64,000 bases of DNA, taken from assembly GCA_963765265.1 (NCBI GenBank), contig CAVXVN010000005.1, forward strand, positions 434,001 to 498,000, in the 5' to 3' direction. A program made the position numbers and the translations under genes. The stretch's first letter is position 1, and each line of letters opens with the position of its first letter. The stretch is from Bacillus_BD sp963765265. GTDB taxonomy: Bacteria; Bacillota; Bacilli; Bacillales; Cytobacillaceae. The notes beneath the pieces were generated by a model, which worked only from the letters and a program-made list of their open reading frames with translations, was not told where the DNA came from and searched no databases. Positions 1 to 11,024 of the stretch are shown here, one piece after another.

Positions 1-1589
1 AAAATACCGTCTATTTCTAAAACGATATTACCATTGGTGAATTCAGTCAATTCCCCATCTTCATTCCAAAGGAGAACATCAAAAACATGAGAATATTTCT
101 TTTGAAAATGAGAATAAATGGCTCTATTCGTTGTTTTGTGGTATAAAAAAGGATTGTTTTTATCTAAAGGTTCGTCGGCCAGTGTGACCATTAAAGGTGT
201 CTTTAGTTGAGTAATAGGTTGAGACTCTATTGTCAATTCGCCATTTTTGTCTAAAAGGAGACGAATCTTTAAGGCACCAAGACTATTTTTTCTTGCAAGA
301 TCATGTAATGTTTTTTGGGCATTCTCTACATCAACGGAAATACCAAAGTACTTAGCTGAGTTTTTTAAACGGGTGAGATGTTCTTCTAGTAAGAAATATT
401 CTCCATCCTTTAATAGTAGGCTTTCCAACAATTGAAAATCCGGTCTATCCTCCTCAAGTAAGCTAGCTTTTGCAAGGACTTCATGATATTCTCCTTCTGC
501 CGTAGAATCCCAGGTAATCCCTCCGCCAACCCCATATGTAGCCTTACCAGTTTTTTGATCAACCACTACCGTACGGATTGGAACATTAAAGATTGCTTCT
601 TGATTAGGGGTGATGTAGCCAATCGCCCCACAATAAACTTCACGTGGAGATTTTTCCAAATTGGAAATGATTTCTATTGTGCTGATCTTTGGTGCGCCTG
701 TGATGGATCCACAGGGAAAAAGAGCTTTAAAAATATCAACTAGTTGGATATTCTCTGAAATTTTTGCTGCAATCGTCGAAGTCATTTGATGAACGGTTGG
801 GTATTGTTCAATTTCAAACAATTTTGGAACGTGTACCGTACCTGGTTCTGCAAGGATGCCTAAATCATTCCGTAGCAGATCTACAATCATGACATTTTCT
901 GCACGATTTTTTTCGGACTGATAGAGCCAGCTGGCGTTTGCTTCATCCTCAGCAAAGGATTTCCCTCTTTCGATGGTTCCTTTCATCGGACGAGTGGTCA
1001 CTTGATCTCCTTCTAAGTGGAAAAATAGTTCAGGTGAAGCGGATAAAATACTATGTTCTCCGGTATCAATATAGGCACAATAATTCGAAGCTTGCGCCTT
1101 TTTCAGCTTTTGAAATAAAGCAATATCGTCACCATGGAACTGTGAATTCAAACGAATCGTATAGTTTGTCTGGTAGGTATCACCATTTTCGATGGATTGC
1201 TTAATAGACATGATCGATTCACGGTATTCATCCATGCTAACCGATGAATTCCACTTTGTGAGACTATAAGCGCCAGTGCTGCTTAGTGACATGTGCTGCG
1301 GTTCTGAAAAGATCCCAAACCATAATAACGGCATGGAATGTTCTTCTTTCACACGATAAGCAGGATCAAATGCAGATGCACTTTCGTAGGATAGAAATCC
1401 TGCAGCATAATAGCCGTCATCAATGGCATTTTGAATCATTTGAAAACACGGTAATACCTCTTCAATCGTATTGGCAATAATCACTTTATGTGGCTCACTG
1501 AATGTTAGTGGCTCAATCTCACCTTTGGAAGAGGAAAATTCAAAAGATAAGAGTGGACCTTGTTGTTGTTTGATAGGATTAGTTAACAT
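1..1589 (-). CDS. pabB: Aminodeoxychorismate synthase component I fused to aminodeoxychorismate lyase (PabB-PabC), 3' end outside the window
   Basis: Makes 4-amino-4-deoxychorismate from chorismate and then p-aminobenzoate for folate. I translated the whole minus-strand frame: it is open from ATG at 1589 to the window edge (about 529 codons) with no stop. The chorismate-binding domain shows RPMKGT, whose lysine marks PabB rather than TrpE, then PCGSITGAPK and a GVGGGITW stretch. After about residue 380 comes a class IV aminotransferase-like region (KTTNR; LLWNEDGELTEFTNGNIV), typical of PabC. It is therefore a bifunctional fusion, a known arrangement in bacteria. The start overlaps the end of pabA by 7 bp, with AAAGGA upstream, so the two are translationally coupled. 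Its C-terminus is not in the window. Confidence 0.93.
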   Translation of the reverse strand, partial: MLTNPIKQQQGPLLSFEFSSSKGEIEPLTFSEPHKVIIANTIEEVLPCFQMIQNAIDDGYYAAGFLSYESASAFDPAYRVKEEHSMPLLWFGIFSEPQHMSLSSTGAYSLTKWNSSVSMDEYRESIMSIKQSIENGDTYQTNYTIRLNSQFHGDDIALFQKLKKAQASNYCAYIDTGEHSILSASPELFFHLEGDQVTTRPMKGTIERGKSFAEDEANASWLYQSEKNRAENVMIVDLLRNDLGILAEPGTVHVPKLFEIEQYPTVHQMTSTIAAKISENIQLVDIFKALFPCGSITGAPKISTIEIISNLEKSPREVYCGAIGYITPNQEAIFNVPIRTVVVDQKTGKATYGVGGGITWDSTAEGEYHEVLAKASLLEEDRPDFQLLESLLLKDGEYFLLEEHLTRLKNSAKYFGISVDVENAQKTLHDLARKNSLGALKIRLLLDKNGELTIESQPITQLKTPLMVTLADEPLDKNNPFLYHKTTNRAIYSHFQKKYSHVFDVLLWNEDGELTEFTNGNIVLEIDGI

Positions 1590-2173
1590 AGTTGGGTTCC
1601 TTTATATGTATGGTTTTTAAAGAAATTACGGACCATCCGCATTCCGCTTTCCGTCAAGATAGATTCAGGATGGAATTGAACGCCTTCCACTTTAAACTTT
1701 TTATGTCGGATTGCCATTATTTCTCCGTCAGTAGTTCTAGCACTGATTTCTAAACAGCTCGGGAAGGATGGCTCATCAACAACCAATGAATGATACCTCG
1801 TAACTGGTAATGGTGATGGAATGTCTTGAAAGATCTCATTTTGATCATGATTAATGAGTGAGATTTTCCCATGCATAGGTTTTGATGCTTTTTTAACGAT
1901 TCCACCAAATGCTTGTGCAATAATCTGGTGACCAAGACAGACGCCTAATATCGGGATTTCTTGATAAAAATTCTTCACAACATCTAAACAAATCCCTGCT
2001 GTATCAGGATTGCCTGGTCCAGGAGAAATAAGAATATAATCTGGATTCATATCGGTAATCTCTTTCAAAGATACTTGGTTATTTCGAAGTACAATGACCT
2101 CTTCACCAATTTCTTGAACGTATTGAACTAAGTTGAATGTAAATGAGTCAAAGTTATCAATTACTAATATCAA
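1583..2173 (-). CDS. pabA: Aminodeoxychorismate/anthranilate synthase component II (glutamine amidotransferase)
   Basis: Supplies ammonia from glutamine to the PabB subunit; in Bacillus the same subunit can also serve anthranilate synthase (family knowledge). The 196-residue protein is a complete class I glutamine amidotransferase: N-terminal VIDNFDSFTFNL, oxyanion strand ISPGPGNP, nucleophile cysteine in GVCLGHQ, and catalytic His and Glu in VQFHPES. The start is a TTG about 11 nt after a GGAG. It lies directly upstream of and overlaps the pabB fusion, forming a two-gene folate operon on the minus strand. No folP or folB follows within the window because the sequence ends. Confidence 0.93.
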   Translation of the reverse strand: MILVIDNFDSFTFNLVQYVQEIGEEVIVLRNNQVSLKEITDMNPDYILISPGPGNPDTAGICLDVVKNFYQEIPILGVCLGHQIIAQAFGGIVKKASKPMHGKISLINHDQNEIFQDIPSPLPVTRYHSLVVDEPSFPSCLEISARTTDGEIMAIRHKKFKVEGVQFHPESILTESGMRMVRNFFKNHTYKGTQLC

Positions 2174-2426
2174 TTTTATGATTGCTCCATTTCATAAATT
2201 TGTTTTTGCTTTTTCAAAATAATGATTTAATCTCATTGTAACGCTTACTTTTGTTATTTTACACATATATAAGAACATTATAGTAAAAAAAATACTTGCT
2301 AACACACATTTGATCAACCAATATTCTAAAGCATGATTAGCTGGCTTTTTGTTCATGCTATAGATAAGCAAGATCATATGAAATGATTCTATTTAAGATA
2401 ACGATTATAGTAAAGAAGGAATGAAT

Positions 2427-3236
2427 ATGCGTAATATAGTTATAATCGTTTTGGGTTCAGTGCTTATAGCAGTCGGGTTTAACTTTTTTATGATTCCCCA
2501 CCAAATTTTGAGCGGCGGATTAAGTGGGATTGCCATGATGTTAGGGATTGTTACCCCTATTAATACGGGGATTTTGAATCTATTATTAAATTTGCCTTTA
2601 TTAATTATTGGAGTGCTAAAGCTAGGTAAGCAGTTCATTACATATACCATTATTTCGGTCATCATAACATCAGTTTCATTGTACTTCCTTCCTATTCAAA
2701 AAATCTCCAGCGATCCGTTATTGTCCTGTTTATTTGGTGGAGTGCTTACTGGTTTAGGTGCAGGGATTGTTTTTAGAGCTTCTGGTTCTACTGGCGGCCT
2801 TGATATTCTAGCAATGTTGTTAATGCAAAAGAGAAGTTTCCCACTTGGGACTATGCTAGCAGCCATGAATGCAGTTGTGGTCATTATTTCTGGTTTTATT
2901 TTTGGATGGGATCTTGCAATGCTTACATTAGTAGGGATTTATGCTGCGGCTAAAGTAATTGATACGATACATACGAGCCATATTAAAGTAACGTTAATGA
3001 TTGTTACACAAAAGGGTTGTGAATTAAAGGATGTGCTTCTGTCCAAACTTGGAAGAGGAATTACCGTTATGGATGGAAAAGGGGCCTACTCTGGAAGCAA
3101 GAAAGAAATTTTGATGACCGTCATTACACGTTATCAATTAACAGATGTTCGGAATACGATTAATGAAGTGGATCCAAATGCCTTTGTCAATATTACAGAG
3201 ACAACGGAAGTGATTGGATTGTTTCGTAAAGGGTAA
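2427..3236 (+). CDS. YitT-family multipass membrane protein (DUF161 plus DUF2179)
   Basis: An integral membrane protein of about 269 residues with five or six hydrophobic segments in the first 180 residues. The sequence includes the family-typical FFMIPHQILSGGLSG and ASGSTGGLDILA, followed by a soluble C-terminal DUF2179-like domain (about residues 190-268). The molecular function of the family is not established. I chose the ATG at 2427 because AAGAAGGA ends at 2420, leaving 6 nt, whereas the upstream ATG at 2421 abuts the ribosome site. The gene stands alone and is closed by a strong terminator at 3238. Several Bacillus paralogues exist, so no single symbol is assigned. Confidence 0.85.
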   Translation: MRNIVIIVLGSVLIAVGFNFFMIPHQILSGGLSGIAMMLGIVTPINTGILNLLLNLPLLIIGVLKLGKQFITYTIISVIITSVSLYFLPIQKISSDPLLSCLFGGVLTGLGAGIVFRASGSTGGLDILAMLLMQKRSFPLGTMLAAMNAVVVIISGFIFGWDLAMLTLVGIYAAAKVIDTIHTSHIKVTLMIVTQKGCELKDVLLSKLGRGITVMDGKGAYSGSKKEILMTVITRYQLTDVRNTINEVDPNAFVNITETTEVIGLFRKG

Positions 3237-3237
3237 G

Positions 3238-3287
3238 AACAAAATCAACGCTTAGGGTTCGCGTCTTGAGCGTTGATTTTGTTTTTT
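3238..3287 (+). terminator. Intrinsic terminator after the YitT-family gene
   Basis: A 15-bp perfect inverted repeat (arms 3238-3252 and 3269-3283) is followed by a run of six T. It begins right after the stop codon at 3236. Confidence 0.9.
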
Positions 3288-3459
3288 AACGTTCGAATTT
3301 TCAAATCTGGTAAGGTAAGTCTTTCTTCGCATAACCGGAACGACTCAATTGTCCTTCCTCGCATTTTCCTCTATTTCATCACCACATAACACCATAAAAA
3401 ATCGTTTGTCATATGTGGTAAGATGATGGTAATGAAATGCTTCGAAAGGGGGATGGAAG

Positions 3460-6400
3460 ATGTCAGTACGCTTATTAATGGGTCGATCCGGTTCGGGCAA
3501 AACAACCCGGTGTCTCGATGAGTTGAGGTCCAAATTGATGGACGATCCAGAAGGAAATCCGCTCATCTATATCGTTCCAGACCAAATGACTTTTCTATCT
3601 GAATATAAATTAATCGACACACCTGGGCTAGGTGGGATGATTCGAGCGCAAGTTTTTTCTTTTACTCGTCTTGCATGGAGAATTCTTCAAGAAACGGGTG
3701 GAATGAGTCGCTATCATTTGAACAACACAGGGATTAATATGTTAATTCAGAAAATCATTGAAGATAAAAAGGAAGAATTACATCTTTTTGGACGTGCTGC
3801 AGATAAGTCTGGATTTATCAGTCAGATGGAACAAATGTTGATCGAATTTAAACGCTATTGTGTGCAGCCGACAGAATTGATGGAATCAAACGTCCAATCC
3901 ACAAAGGTCACTGCAGGATAAGCTTCACGATCTGCAACTCATTTATGAAGGATTTGAAGAAGCTCTTTTTAATAAATATATTGATTCAGAAGATTATTTT
4001 CGTTTGCTATCTGAAAAAATAGCTCAATCCAGCTATTTAAAATCAGCAGACATTTATATTGATGGTTTTTATAGTTTTACACCACAGGAATATATGATTA
4101 TTGAGCAGTTAATGAAGCATTGCAGGCAGGTAACGATCACTCTAACGCTTGATCGTGCTTTTCATGGACAGGCTCCAGATGAATTACATTTGTTTCGACT
4201 ATCAGGAGAAAACTGCCGAACTCTTTATGAGATGGCTTCTGTTAATGGAATGAAAGTGGAAGAAATCATATTAAAAGAGCAAAAAAGGTGGCAGGATGAG
4301 TCATTACAGCATCTTGAAACCTATTTTGATTCGCGGCCTGCACGGCCCTTTAAAGCTTCCAATTCCATTCATATCGTACAAGCCGTCAACCGTAGGTCCG
4401 AGATTGAAGGGATCGCTCGGAAAATCAGGCAACTTGTCCGTGAGGAAAAATATCGTTATCGTGATATCGCCTTGTTTATGAGAAACGGTCAAGATTATCA
4501 GGAAATGATTGAGACCATTTTTCGTGATTATGATATTCCCTATTTTATCGATCAAAAAAGAACCATGCTCAATCATCCATTAGTTGAATTGATTCGATCC
4601 GTACTCGAAATCATCAACGGATATTGGCGCTATGAACCGGTTTTTCGGGCAATTAAAACAGAATTGTTATTTCCGCTTGGTCAACGAACAAACAGACTCC
4701 GCGAACAAATGGATGGCCTTGAAAACTATGTATTAGCCTACGGAATTAAAGGAAACAAGTGGATAAAGAGAGAACGATGGACCTATCGGCGTATGCGTGG
4801 GTTGGAGCTAGAAAATGTGGCTCAAACCGATGAAGAGAGAAGAAAAGAGCAGGAGCTAAACGAACTGCGGCTCATGGTTACCGCTCCGATATTACGACTA
4901 TCAAGACGACTGACAAAAGCAGAAACAGGTCAGAAAGCTAGGTGAAGCTCTTTATTTATTCATTGAAGAGCTCGATATTCCAGCGAAATTAGAGAATTGG
5001 AAAATAGCAGAAGAAGAGAAAGGGAATCTGGTGAAGGCACGGGAACATGATCAAGCCTGGAATGCGATTGTTGGTATCTTGGATCAATTTGTTGAAATTC
5101 TCGGGGATCAGCCTATTTCGCTCAAATCTTTTTCCAAAATATTGGATGCGGGATTAGAAGCACTTAAGTTTTCCATTGTTCCACCAGCTATTGACCAAGT
5201 ACTTGCAGGGGATATGGAAAAATCACGTCTTTCCGATGTAAAGGTTGCCTTTATTATTGGATTGAATGAAGGTGTGTTACCTGCGAAGTTTTCAGAAGAT
5301 GGAATTCTTACGGATCAGGATCGTGAGAATATTCTAGCAACCGGTTTGAAAATTGCTCCATCAAGCAGAACAAGACTGTTAGATGAAGAATTCTTAGCCT
5401 ATCGAGCATTTGTTACACCGTCGGAGAGCTTATATATAAGTTACCCGCTAGCAAATGAAGAAGGAAAGGCGTTAATGCCATCCCTTTATATAAAAAGAAT
5501 TCAAGATCTATTCCCAGACCATCATAAGCATATGTTCATGACCGATCCAGCAGAGTTATCCGAAAGTGAACAGTTAAAATATGTCTCACATCCAAACAGG
5601 AGTCTTTCTTATTTAACGGCACAACTCCAATTGAAAAAACGAAACTATCCATTATTTGATTTCTGGTGGGATGTGTATAACTGGTATACAGCGGGAGTAG
5701 AAAAGAAGAGGGTTATGCATGTTCTTTCAAGTTTAAACTATAAAAATGATGCTAAGCCGTTAACAGAGCACGTTAGTCATGAATTATATGGAGATTTAAT
5801 TCAAGCAAGTGTCTCACGAATGGAGCTTTTTCATAGTTGTCCATTTTCACACTTTGCCCAGCATGGTCTGAAGTTAAGAGAACGGCAAATATTTAAATTA
5901 GACGCACCTGATATTGGTGAATTATTCCATGCAGCCTTAAAATATATTGCTGAAACTGTCATGGTGCAAAAATTATCATGGCCATCTTTGACAAGGGAAC
6001 AATCAGAAAGGCTGGCAAAGGATGCAGTAGAAACACTAGCACCAAAGCTGCAAAATGAAATATTGCTTAGCTCTAATCGCCATACCTATATAAAGCGAAA
6101 GCTTGAACAAATTATTAGTCGAGCATCCATTATATTAAGTGAACATGCGAAAGCAAGCGGGTTCTCACCTGTTGGACTAGAGCTTGGATTTGGTCCTAAG
6201 AGTGAGCTGCCACCACTGTCGTTTCAACTTCGAAATGGAACGAAAATGGAACTTGTTGGTCGAATTGATCGTGTCGACAAAGCAGAGGATGAAAGTGGTG
6301 TTTATTTACGAATCGTCGATTATAAATCGAGTGCAAAAGAGTTAAATCTCGGTGAAGTCTATTATGGAATGGCTCTGCAAATGCTGACCTATTTAGATAT

Positions 6401-6938
6401 TATTATCAGTCATTCCACTTCGTTAATAGGATCTGAAGCGATACCAGCTGGAGTTCTTTATTTCCATGTTCATAATCCAATGATAAATGCTAAAAAGATT
6501 ATGACGCTTGAAGAAATTGATGAAGAAATATCTAAAAAATTCAAAATGAATGGGCTCCTACTTGGCGAAGAAAATGCGATTCGGTTAATGGACCTTAGTC
6601 TTGATACAGGGAAATCAATCGTCATCCCAGCAGAAATCAAAAAAGACGGTACTTTATCCAAACGTTCCAAAGTAGCAAGCAATAAGGAGTTTGATGATTT
6701 AAGGCATTATGTTCGCGGTATGTATGTCAAAACAGGGAATGCCATTACAGAGGGTACAGTTCAGATTTCACCCTACAAAATGAAGGATCGAACGCCATGT
6801 ACATTCTGTTCCTATAAGTCGGTTTGCCAAATGGATGAATCATTGGAAGGCAATGAATATCGTCTGCTCGTACCTCGTTCGAAGGAACAAGCACTAGAGT
6901 TAATGCGAAAGGAGGTTGCGCAGGATGGGGAAGAATAG
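3460..6938 (+). pseudogene. addB: ATP-dependent helicase/deoxyribonuclease subunit B (AddB), interrupted by two +1 frameshifts
   Basis: AddB pairs with AddA to process double-strand breaks and produce Chi-ended 3' tails. The ATG at 3460 follows GGGGGATGG. The N-terminus has an intact Walker A (GRSGSGKTT). The C-terminus has the RecB-type nuclease strand IVDYKSS and the iron-sulphur cysteines: one in FHSCPFSHFAQ and a C-X2-C-X5-C set in CTFCSYKSVC. The reading frame moves by +1 near 3885-3900 and again near 4915, where an extra A in an AAAA run would restore LTKQKQVRKLGEALY. Corrected length is about 1158 residues, normal for the family. Both breaks are single-base and the remainder is well conserved, so sequence error is likelier than loss. 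The stop overlaps addA by 14 bp. Confidence 0.9.
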
Positions 6939-9900
6939 AATACCACCAAAGCCTGAATCTGCGACTTGGACCGATGATCAATGGAAAGCGATAATGGCTA
7001 GCGGACAAGATATATTGGTTGCGGCTGCAGCTGGTTCAGGAAAAACAGCCGTACTGGTTGAACGGATCATCGAAAAAATTCTATCTAAGGAAGAGCCGAT
7101 GAATGTGGATGAACTGTTGGTCGTTACTTTTACCAATGCGTCTGCAGCAGAAATGCGCCATCGAATTAGTGAAGCATTGGAAAGGGCTATTAATGAAGAC
7201 CCGACGTCCATTCATTTACGGAAACAGCTTAGTTTATTAAATCGGGCATCCATCTCAACCCTTCACTCCTTTTGTCTGGAAGTAATTCAGAGGTATTATT
7301 ATTTACTTGATGTGGATCCAGGCTTCCGTATTGCAGATGAGACAGAAGGTCAACTATTACGTGACGAAGTGTTAGATGAACTATTTGAAGAGGAATATGG
7401 AAAGGCGGAGAATGAAGATTTTTTCCGGCTTGTTGATAGTTTTACCAATGATCGCAGTGATACGGCACTGATGGATATTATTCGAGACCTGTACGATTTT
7501 GCCCGTTCAAACCCCTCTCCGGAAAACTATTTACAGACGATCGTAAATATGTATGATGTTGATTCAGAACTAGCCATTGACGAGCTTCCTTTTATGAAAT
7601 CATTACGGACGGATATCCATCTCCAGCTAGAAGCTGTAAAGGGGATGCTTGAAAGAGGTCTTGCCTTGACAAAGCTTCCAGGTGGTCCAGCACCTCGTGC
7701 AGAAAACTTTTTAGATGATCTCGTGATTGTCGAAACGATGATTACGGCAAGTCATGATTCTTGGAATACGTTATATCAGGCCATGCAAAGCTGGTCCTTC
7801 TCACGAGCGAAAGTTTGTAAGGGAGACGATTTTGATAAAAAATTAATCGATGATGCTCAGAAACTTAGGGACGGGGCGAAGAAAAAACTTCAGGATATGC
7901 AAGCGGAGCTTTTTACGCGTAAGCCAGAAAGCTTTTTGAAGGATATGAAGGAAATGCAACCGCTCATTAAAACCCTTACACAACTTGTTCAAGCCTTTTC
8001 AGATCGCTTCACAGAGATGAAAGAGGAGAAAGGGCTTGTTGATTTCGCGGATTTAGAGCATTATTGCTTAGATATATTACTTGATCCTTTTGCTAAAAAA
8101 GAGGGAATCATGGCTCCATCTGAAGCGGCTATTGCCTATCAACAGCAGTTTAAAGAAGTGCTAGTGGATGAATATCAGGACGTCAATATGGTGCAGGAAG
8201 CAATCGTTCAGCTCGTAACAAAAGAAGGTGAAAGCAATGGGAATCTTTTTATGGTGGGCGATGTAAAGCAATCCATTTACCGTTTTCGATTGGCTGAGCC
8301 CAATCTTTTTCTTAGCAAATACAATCGGTTTACAAATGATGGTGAAGAAAGTGGTTTAAAAATTGATTTGGCGCGAAATTTTCGTAGTCGAAATGAAGTG
8401 CTTGCTGGAACCAATTATTTATTTAAACAGATCATGGGTGTGAACGTCGGTGAAATTGAATACAATGAAGCGGCCGAACTGGTGAAAGGTGCTTCCTATC
8501 CTGAGGAAGACCCTTTTCCGATTGAATTGCTGCTCGTTGATCTTGAGAAAGAAGAAAGAGACGAGCATGAAGAGGACAACAGTGACGAGGATCAGGCAAT
8601 TTTTGACGCAAATGAACTCGAGCAGTCGCAATTTGAAGCAAGAGTGATGGCAAAAAAAATCAAAAGCATGATCACAGAGCGTGTCCCGATTTTTAATCCT
8701 AAAACCGGAATAAGTCGACCTGTGGTTTACAGAGATATCGTGATTTTACTTCGTTCCATGACTTGGGCTCCGCAAATTATGGAAGAGTTTAAGCAACAAG
8801 GGATTCCTGTTTATGCGAATTTATCGACAGGTTATTTCCAAGCAACGGAGATCAACATCATGATGTCATTATTAAAAGTAATCGATAATCCCTATCAGGA
8901 TATTCCACTGGCTTCCGTTCTGCGCTCACCGATTGTAAATCTAAATGAAGACGAATTGGCAACAATCCGCATTCATAATCGAAAAGGCAAGTTTTTTGAT
9001 GCTGTGTTGTCCTTTAGCCGTCAAAAGCCTAACGGTGAGAGTGAAAGGATATACGATAAAGTGAAACCTTTTCTAAATAGGCTAGAAGAGTGGCGGTCCA
9101 TGGCGAGACAGGGTTCATTGTCTGCTTTAATTTGGCAATTGTATCGTGATACTTATTTTTATGATTTTGCAGGAGGACTGCCTGGAGGTAAACAACGTCA
9201 AGCTAATTTGAGAGCTCTTTATGATCGGGCACGTCAATATGAAGCTACTTCATTCCGCGGTTTATTTCGGTTTCTTCGTTTTATAGAAAGAATGCAAGAA
9301 CGGGGAGACGATCTTGGAGCTGCTCGAGCACTTGGTGAACAAGAGGATGTTGTACGAGTCATGACGATCCATAGTAGTAAAGGATTAGAGTTCCCAGTTG
9401 TATTTGTTGCTGGATTAGGACGAAATTTCAACATGATGGATTTGAGAAAATCCTATTTACTTGATAAAGAGTTTGGGTTTGCCGCAAAATATGTCAATGT
9501 TGATAAACGTATCACGTATCCTTCTTTGCCCCAACTGGCCTTTAAACGAAAAAAGAAGATGGAAATGCTTGCCGAAGAAATGCGTGTTTTATATGTAGCG
9601 TTAACGCGGGCGAAAGAGAAACTCTACTTACTTGCCTCGGTTAAAAGCTTGCAAAAGAAGCTGGATAAATGGTCACATACTCTTGATCATAAAGAATGGC
9701 TATTATCGGATTATGAGCGTGCTGCAGCGAACAGCTACCTGGATTGGGTGGGGCCATCACTTGTTAGACATCAAGATTGCAAAATCATGCTGGAAGATGA
9801 ACGGTCCCTGTCAGGGCTTGTTCCACAAGAGCTGATTGAACATCCATCCTGTTGGAAGGTTGAAGTCATCAAGGCCAATGAGGCTGCTATGCTCGAAGAG

Positions 9901-10707
9901 GAAGAACCATCAGAAGATCAAGCATGGATAGAAAAAACAGGAAAGGGTGAGCTGATTCCCATTGAATCTCCTTACAAAGAGGAAATTGGAGAGCGACTTT
10001 CTTGGTCTTATTCCTTTACGAGTGCTGCCACCCATCGTTCAAAGCAGTCTGTATCAGAAATTAAAAGGCAAACGGATACAACTGATGATTCCAGTTCTAC
10101 AGAAATGCTGCGGAAGTTTAAAAAGCCTTTAATGAATCGACCACGCTTTATGCAGGAAAAGGAACTATCACCCGCAGAAATCGGAACAGCCATGCATATG
10201 GTGATGCAGCATGTCGATTTTACAAAGCCTGTTGATCAGGAGTTCATCTCTATCCTTTTGGAAGAAATGGTTCGTAAAGAGTTATTAACGGTAGAACAAA
10301 AATCTGTCATTGACCTTGACTTAATTGGTGACTTTTTCCAATCCGACTTAGGTAAACGGATGTCTTCTGCTCAAAAACTCCAGCGGGAAATTCCATTCAG
10401 TTTAGCACTGCAAGCTAGGGAAGCTTATAGTGATTGGAATGGAAGTGATGAGACCATTCTTGTTCAAGGTATTATTGACTGTTTGTTCGAGGATGAAAAA
10501 GGCCTTGTTCTAGTTGATTATAAAACAGATGGGATTACAGACCGCTTTAAAGGTGGTTTTGAAGAGGCCAAACCTATTCTAGAGAAGCGTTACAAAGTTC
10601 AAATTGATTTGTATACGAAAGCAGTTGAACAAATATATAAACGGCCAGTTGTGGAAAGATTTTTATTTTTCTTCGATGGTGCCCATCTTTTAAAATTAGA
10701 AAGATAA
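6925..10707 (+). CDS. addA: ATP-dependent helicase/nuclease subunit A (AddA)
   Basis: The UvrD-like 3'-5' helicase plus nuclease subunit of AddAB. It is 1260 residues, full length for Bacillus. Visible motifs are Walker A AAAGSGKTAVLVE near residue 35, motif II LVDEYQDVN, motif III GDVKQSIYRFR, motif V MTIHSSKGLEFPVVF and motif VI LYVALTRAKE. A C-terminal RecB-family nuclease domain shows GIIDCLFED and LVDYKTD near residue 1185. A large acidic insertion (EEERDEHEEDNSDED-like) lies around residue 545. The start is ATG 6925, 9 nt after AAAGGAGG at 6908; a TTG three codons upstream overlaps the site. Unlike B. subtilis, no sbcDC follows. Confidence 0.96.
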   Translation: MGKNRIPPKPESATWTDDQWKAIMASGQDILVAAAAGSGKTAVLVERIIEKILSKEEPMNVDELLVVTFTNASAAEMRHRISEALERAINEDPTSIHLRKQLSLLNRASISTLHSFCLEVIQRYYYLLDVDPGFRIADETEGQLLRDEVLDELFEEEYGKAENEDFFRLVDSFTNDRSDTALMDIIRDLYDFARSNPSPENYLQTIVNMYDVDSELAIDELPFMKSLRTDIHLQLEAVKGMLERGLALTKLPGGPAPRAENFLDDLVIVETMITASHDSWNTLYQAMQSWSFSRAKVCKGDDFDKKLIDDAQKLRDGAKKKLQDMQAELFTRKPESFLKDMKEMQPLIKTLTQLVQAFSDRFTEMKEEKGLVDFADLEHYCLDILLDPFAKKEGIMAPSEAAIAYQQQFKEVLVDEYQDVNMVQEAIVQLVTKEGESNGNLFMVGDVKQSIYRFRLAEPNLFLSKYNRFTNDGEESGLKIDLARNFRSRNEVLAGTNYLFKQIMGVNVGEIEYNEAAELVKGASYPEEDPFPIELLLVDLEKEERDEHEEDNSDEDQAIFDANELEQSQFEARVMAKKIKSMITERVPIFNPKTGISRPVVYRDIVILLRSMTWAPQIMEEFKQQGIPVYANLSTGYFQATEINIMMSLLKVIDNPYQDIPLASVLRSPIVNLNEDELATIRIHNRKGKFFDAVLSFSRQKPNGESERIYDKVKPFLNRLEEWRSMARQGSLSALIWQLYRDTYFYDFAGGLPGGKQRQANLRALYDRARQYEATSFRGLFRFLRFIERMQERGDDLGAARALGEQEDVVRVMTIHSSKGLEFPVVFVAGLGRNFNMMDLRKSYLLDKEFGFAAKYVNVDKRITYPSLPQLAFKRKKKMEMLAEEMRVLYVALTRAKEKLYLLASVKSLQKKLDKWSHTLDHKEWLLSDYERAAANSYLDWVGPSLVRHQDCKIMLEDERSLSGLVPQELIEHPSCWKVEVIKANEAAMLEEEEPSEDQAWIEKTGKGELIPIESPYKEEIGERLSWSYSFTSAATHRSKQSVSEIKRQTDTTDDSSSTEMLRKFKKPLMNRPRFMQEKELSPAEIGTAMHMVMQHVDFTKPVDQEFISILLEEMVRKELLTVEQKSVIDLDLIGDFFQSDLGKRMSSAQKLQREIPFSLALQAREAYSDWNGSDETILVQGIIDCLFEDEKGLVLVDYKTDGITDRFKGGFEEAKPILEKRYKVQIDLYTKAVEQIYKRPVVERFLFFFDGAHLLKLER

Positions 10708-10746
10708 AGAAACACCGGCAAGAGTATTCTGCCGGTGTTCTTTTTT
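10708..10746 (+). terminator. Terminator between convergent addA and gerPF
   Basis: A 10-bp stem AACACCGGCA/TGCCGGTGTT (arms 10711-10720 and 10730-10739) is followed by six or more T. It can close addA and, read on the other strand, also lies downstream of gerPF. Confidence 0.88.
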
Positions 10747-10805
10747 GTAGGGATAGGATTACAATGGGAAAATGGATCAATCATGTCGATCTGTTGTCGA
10801 CAAGC

Positions 10806-11024
10806 TTAATTGTTACCGACATTTGGTTGGTCGATTAAATTAGTATCAAAATTGTTGGTAGCACTGATACCGTTGTTTGTCATTATGAATGCACCAGTGT
10901 TTCCTCCGCCAGACCCTGAAGTCGTTTTTGAATTGTTTTTTGGTGAAATATTTAGGGCATCACCAAATAGTACATTTCCCCCGTCAATGGTAATGATTTG
11001 AACGGGTCCTATAAATGCAGGCAT
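10806..11024 (-). CDS. gerPF: Spore germination protein GerPF
   Basis: A small (72 aa) glycine/asparagine-rich protein, last of the GerP set needed for nutrient germinants to cross the spore coat (family knowledge from B. subtilis and B. cereus). The sequence reads PAFIGPVQIITIDGG at the N-terminus and shows the GerPA/GerPF-type SGSGGGNTGAFI stretch. It is clearly homologous to GerPA in this same operon, which suggests an old duplication. The start overlaps the end of gerPE by 16 bp, so the genes are co-transcribed. Confidence 0.93.
   Translation of the reverse strand: MPAFIGPVQIITIDGGNVLFGDALNISPKNNSKTTSGSGGGNTGAFIMTNNGISATNNFDTNLIDQPNVGNN

Noticed and set aside
2192..2377. 61-codon minus-strand ORF between pabA and the YitT-family gene
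   Set aside because: No ribosome site at any start, AT-rich sequence that is hydrophobic by composition, and no recognisable family.
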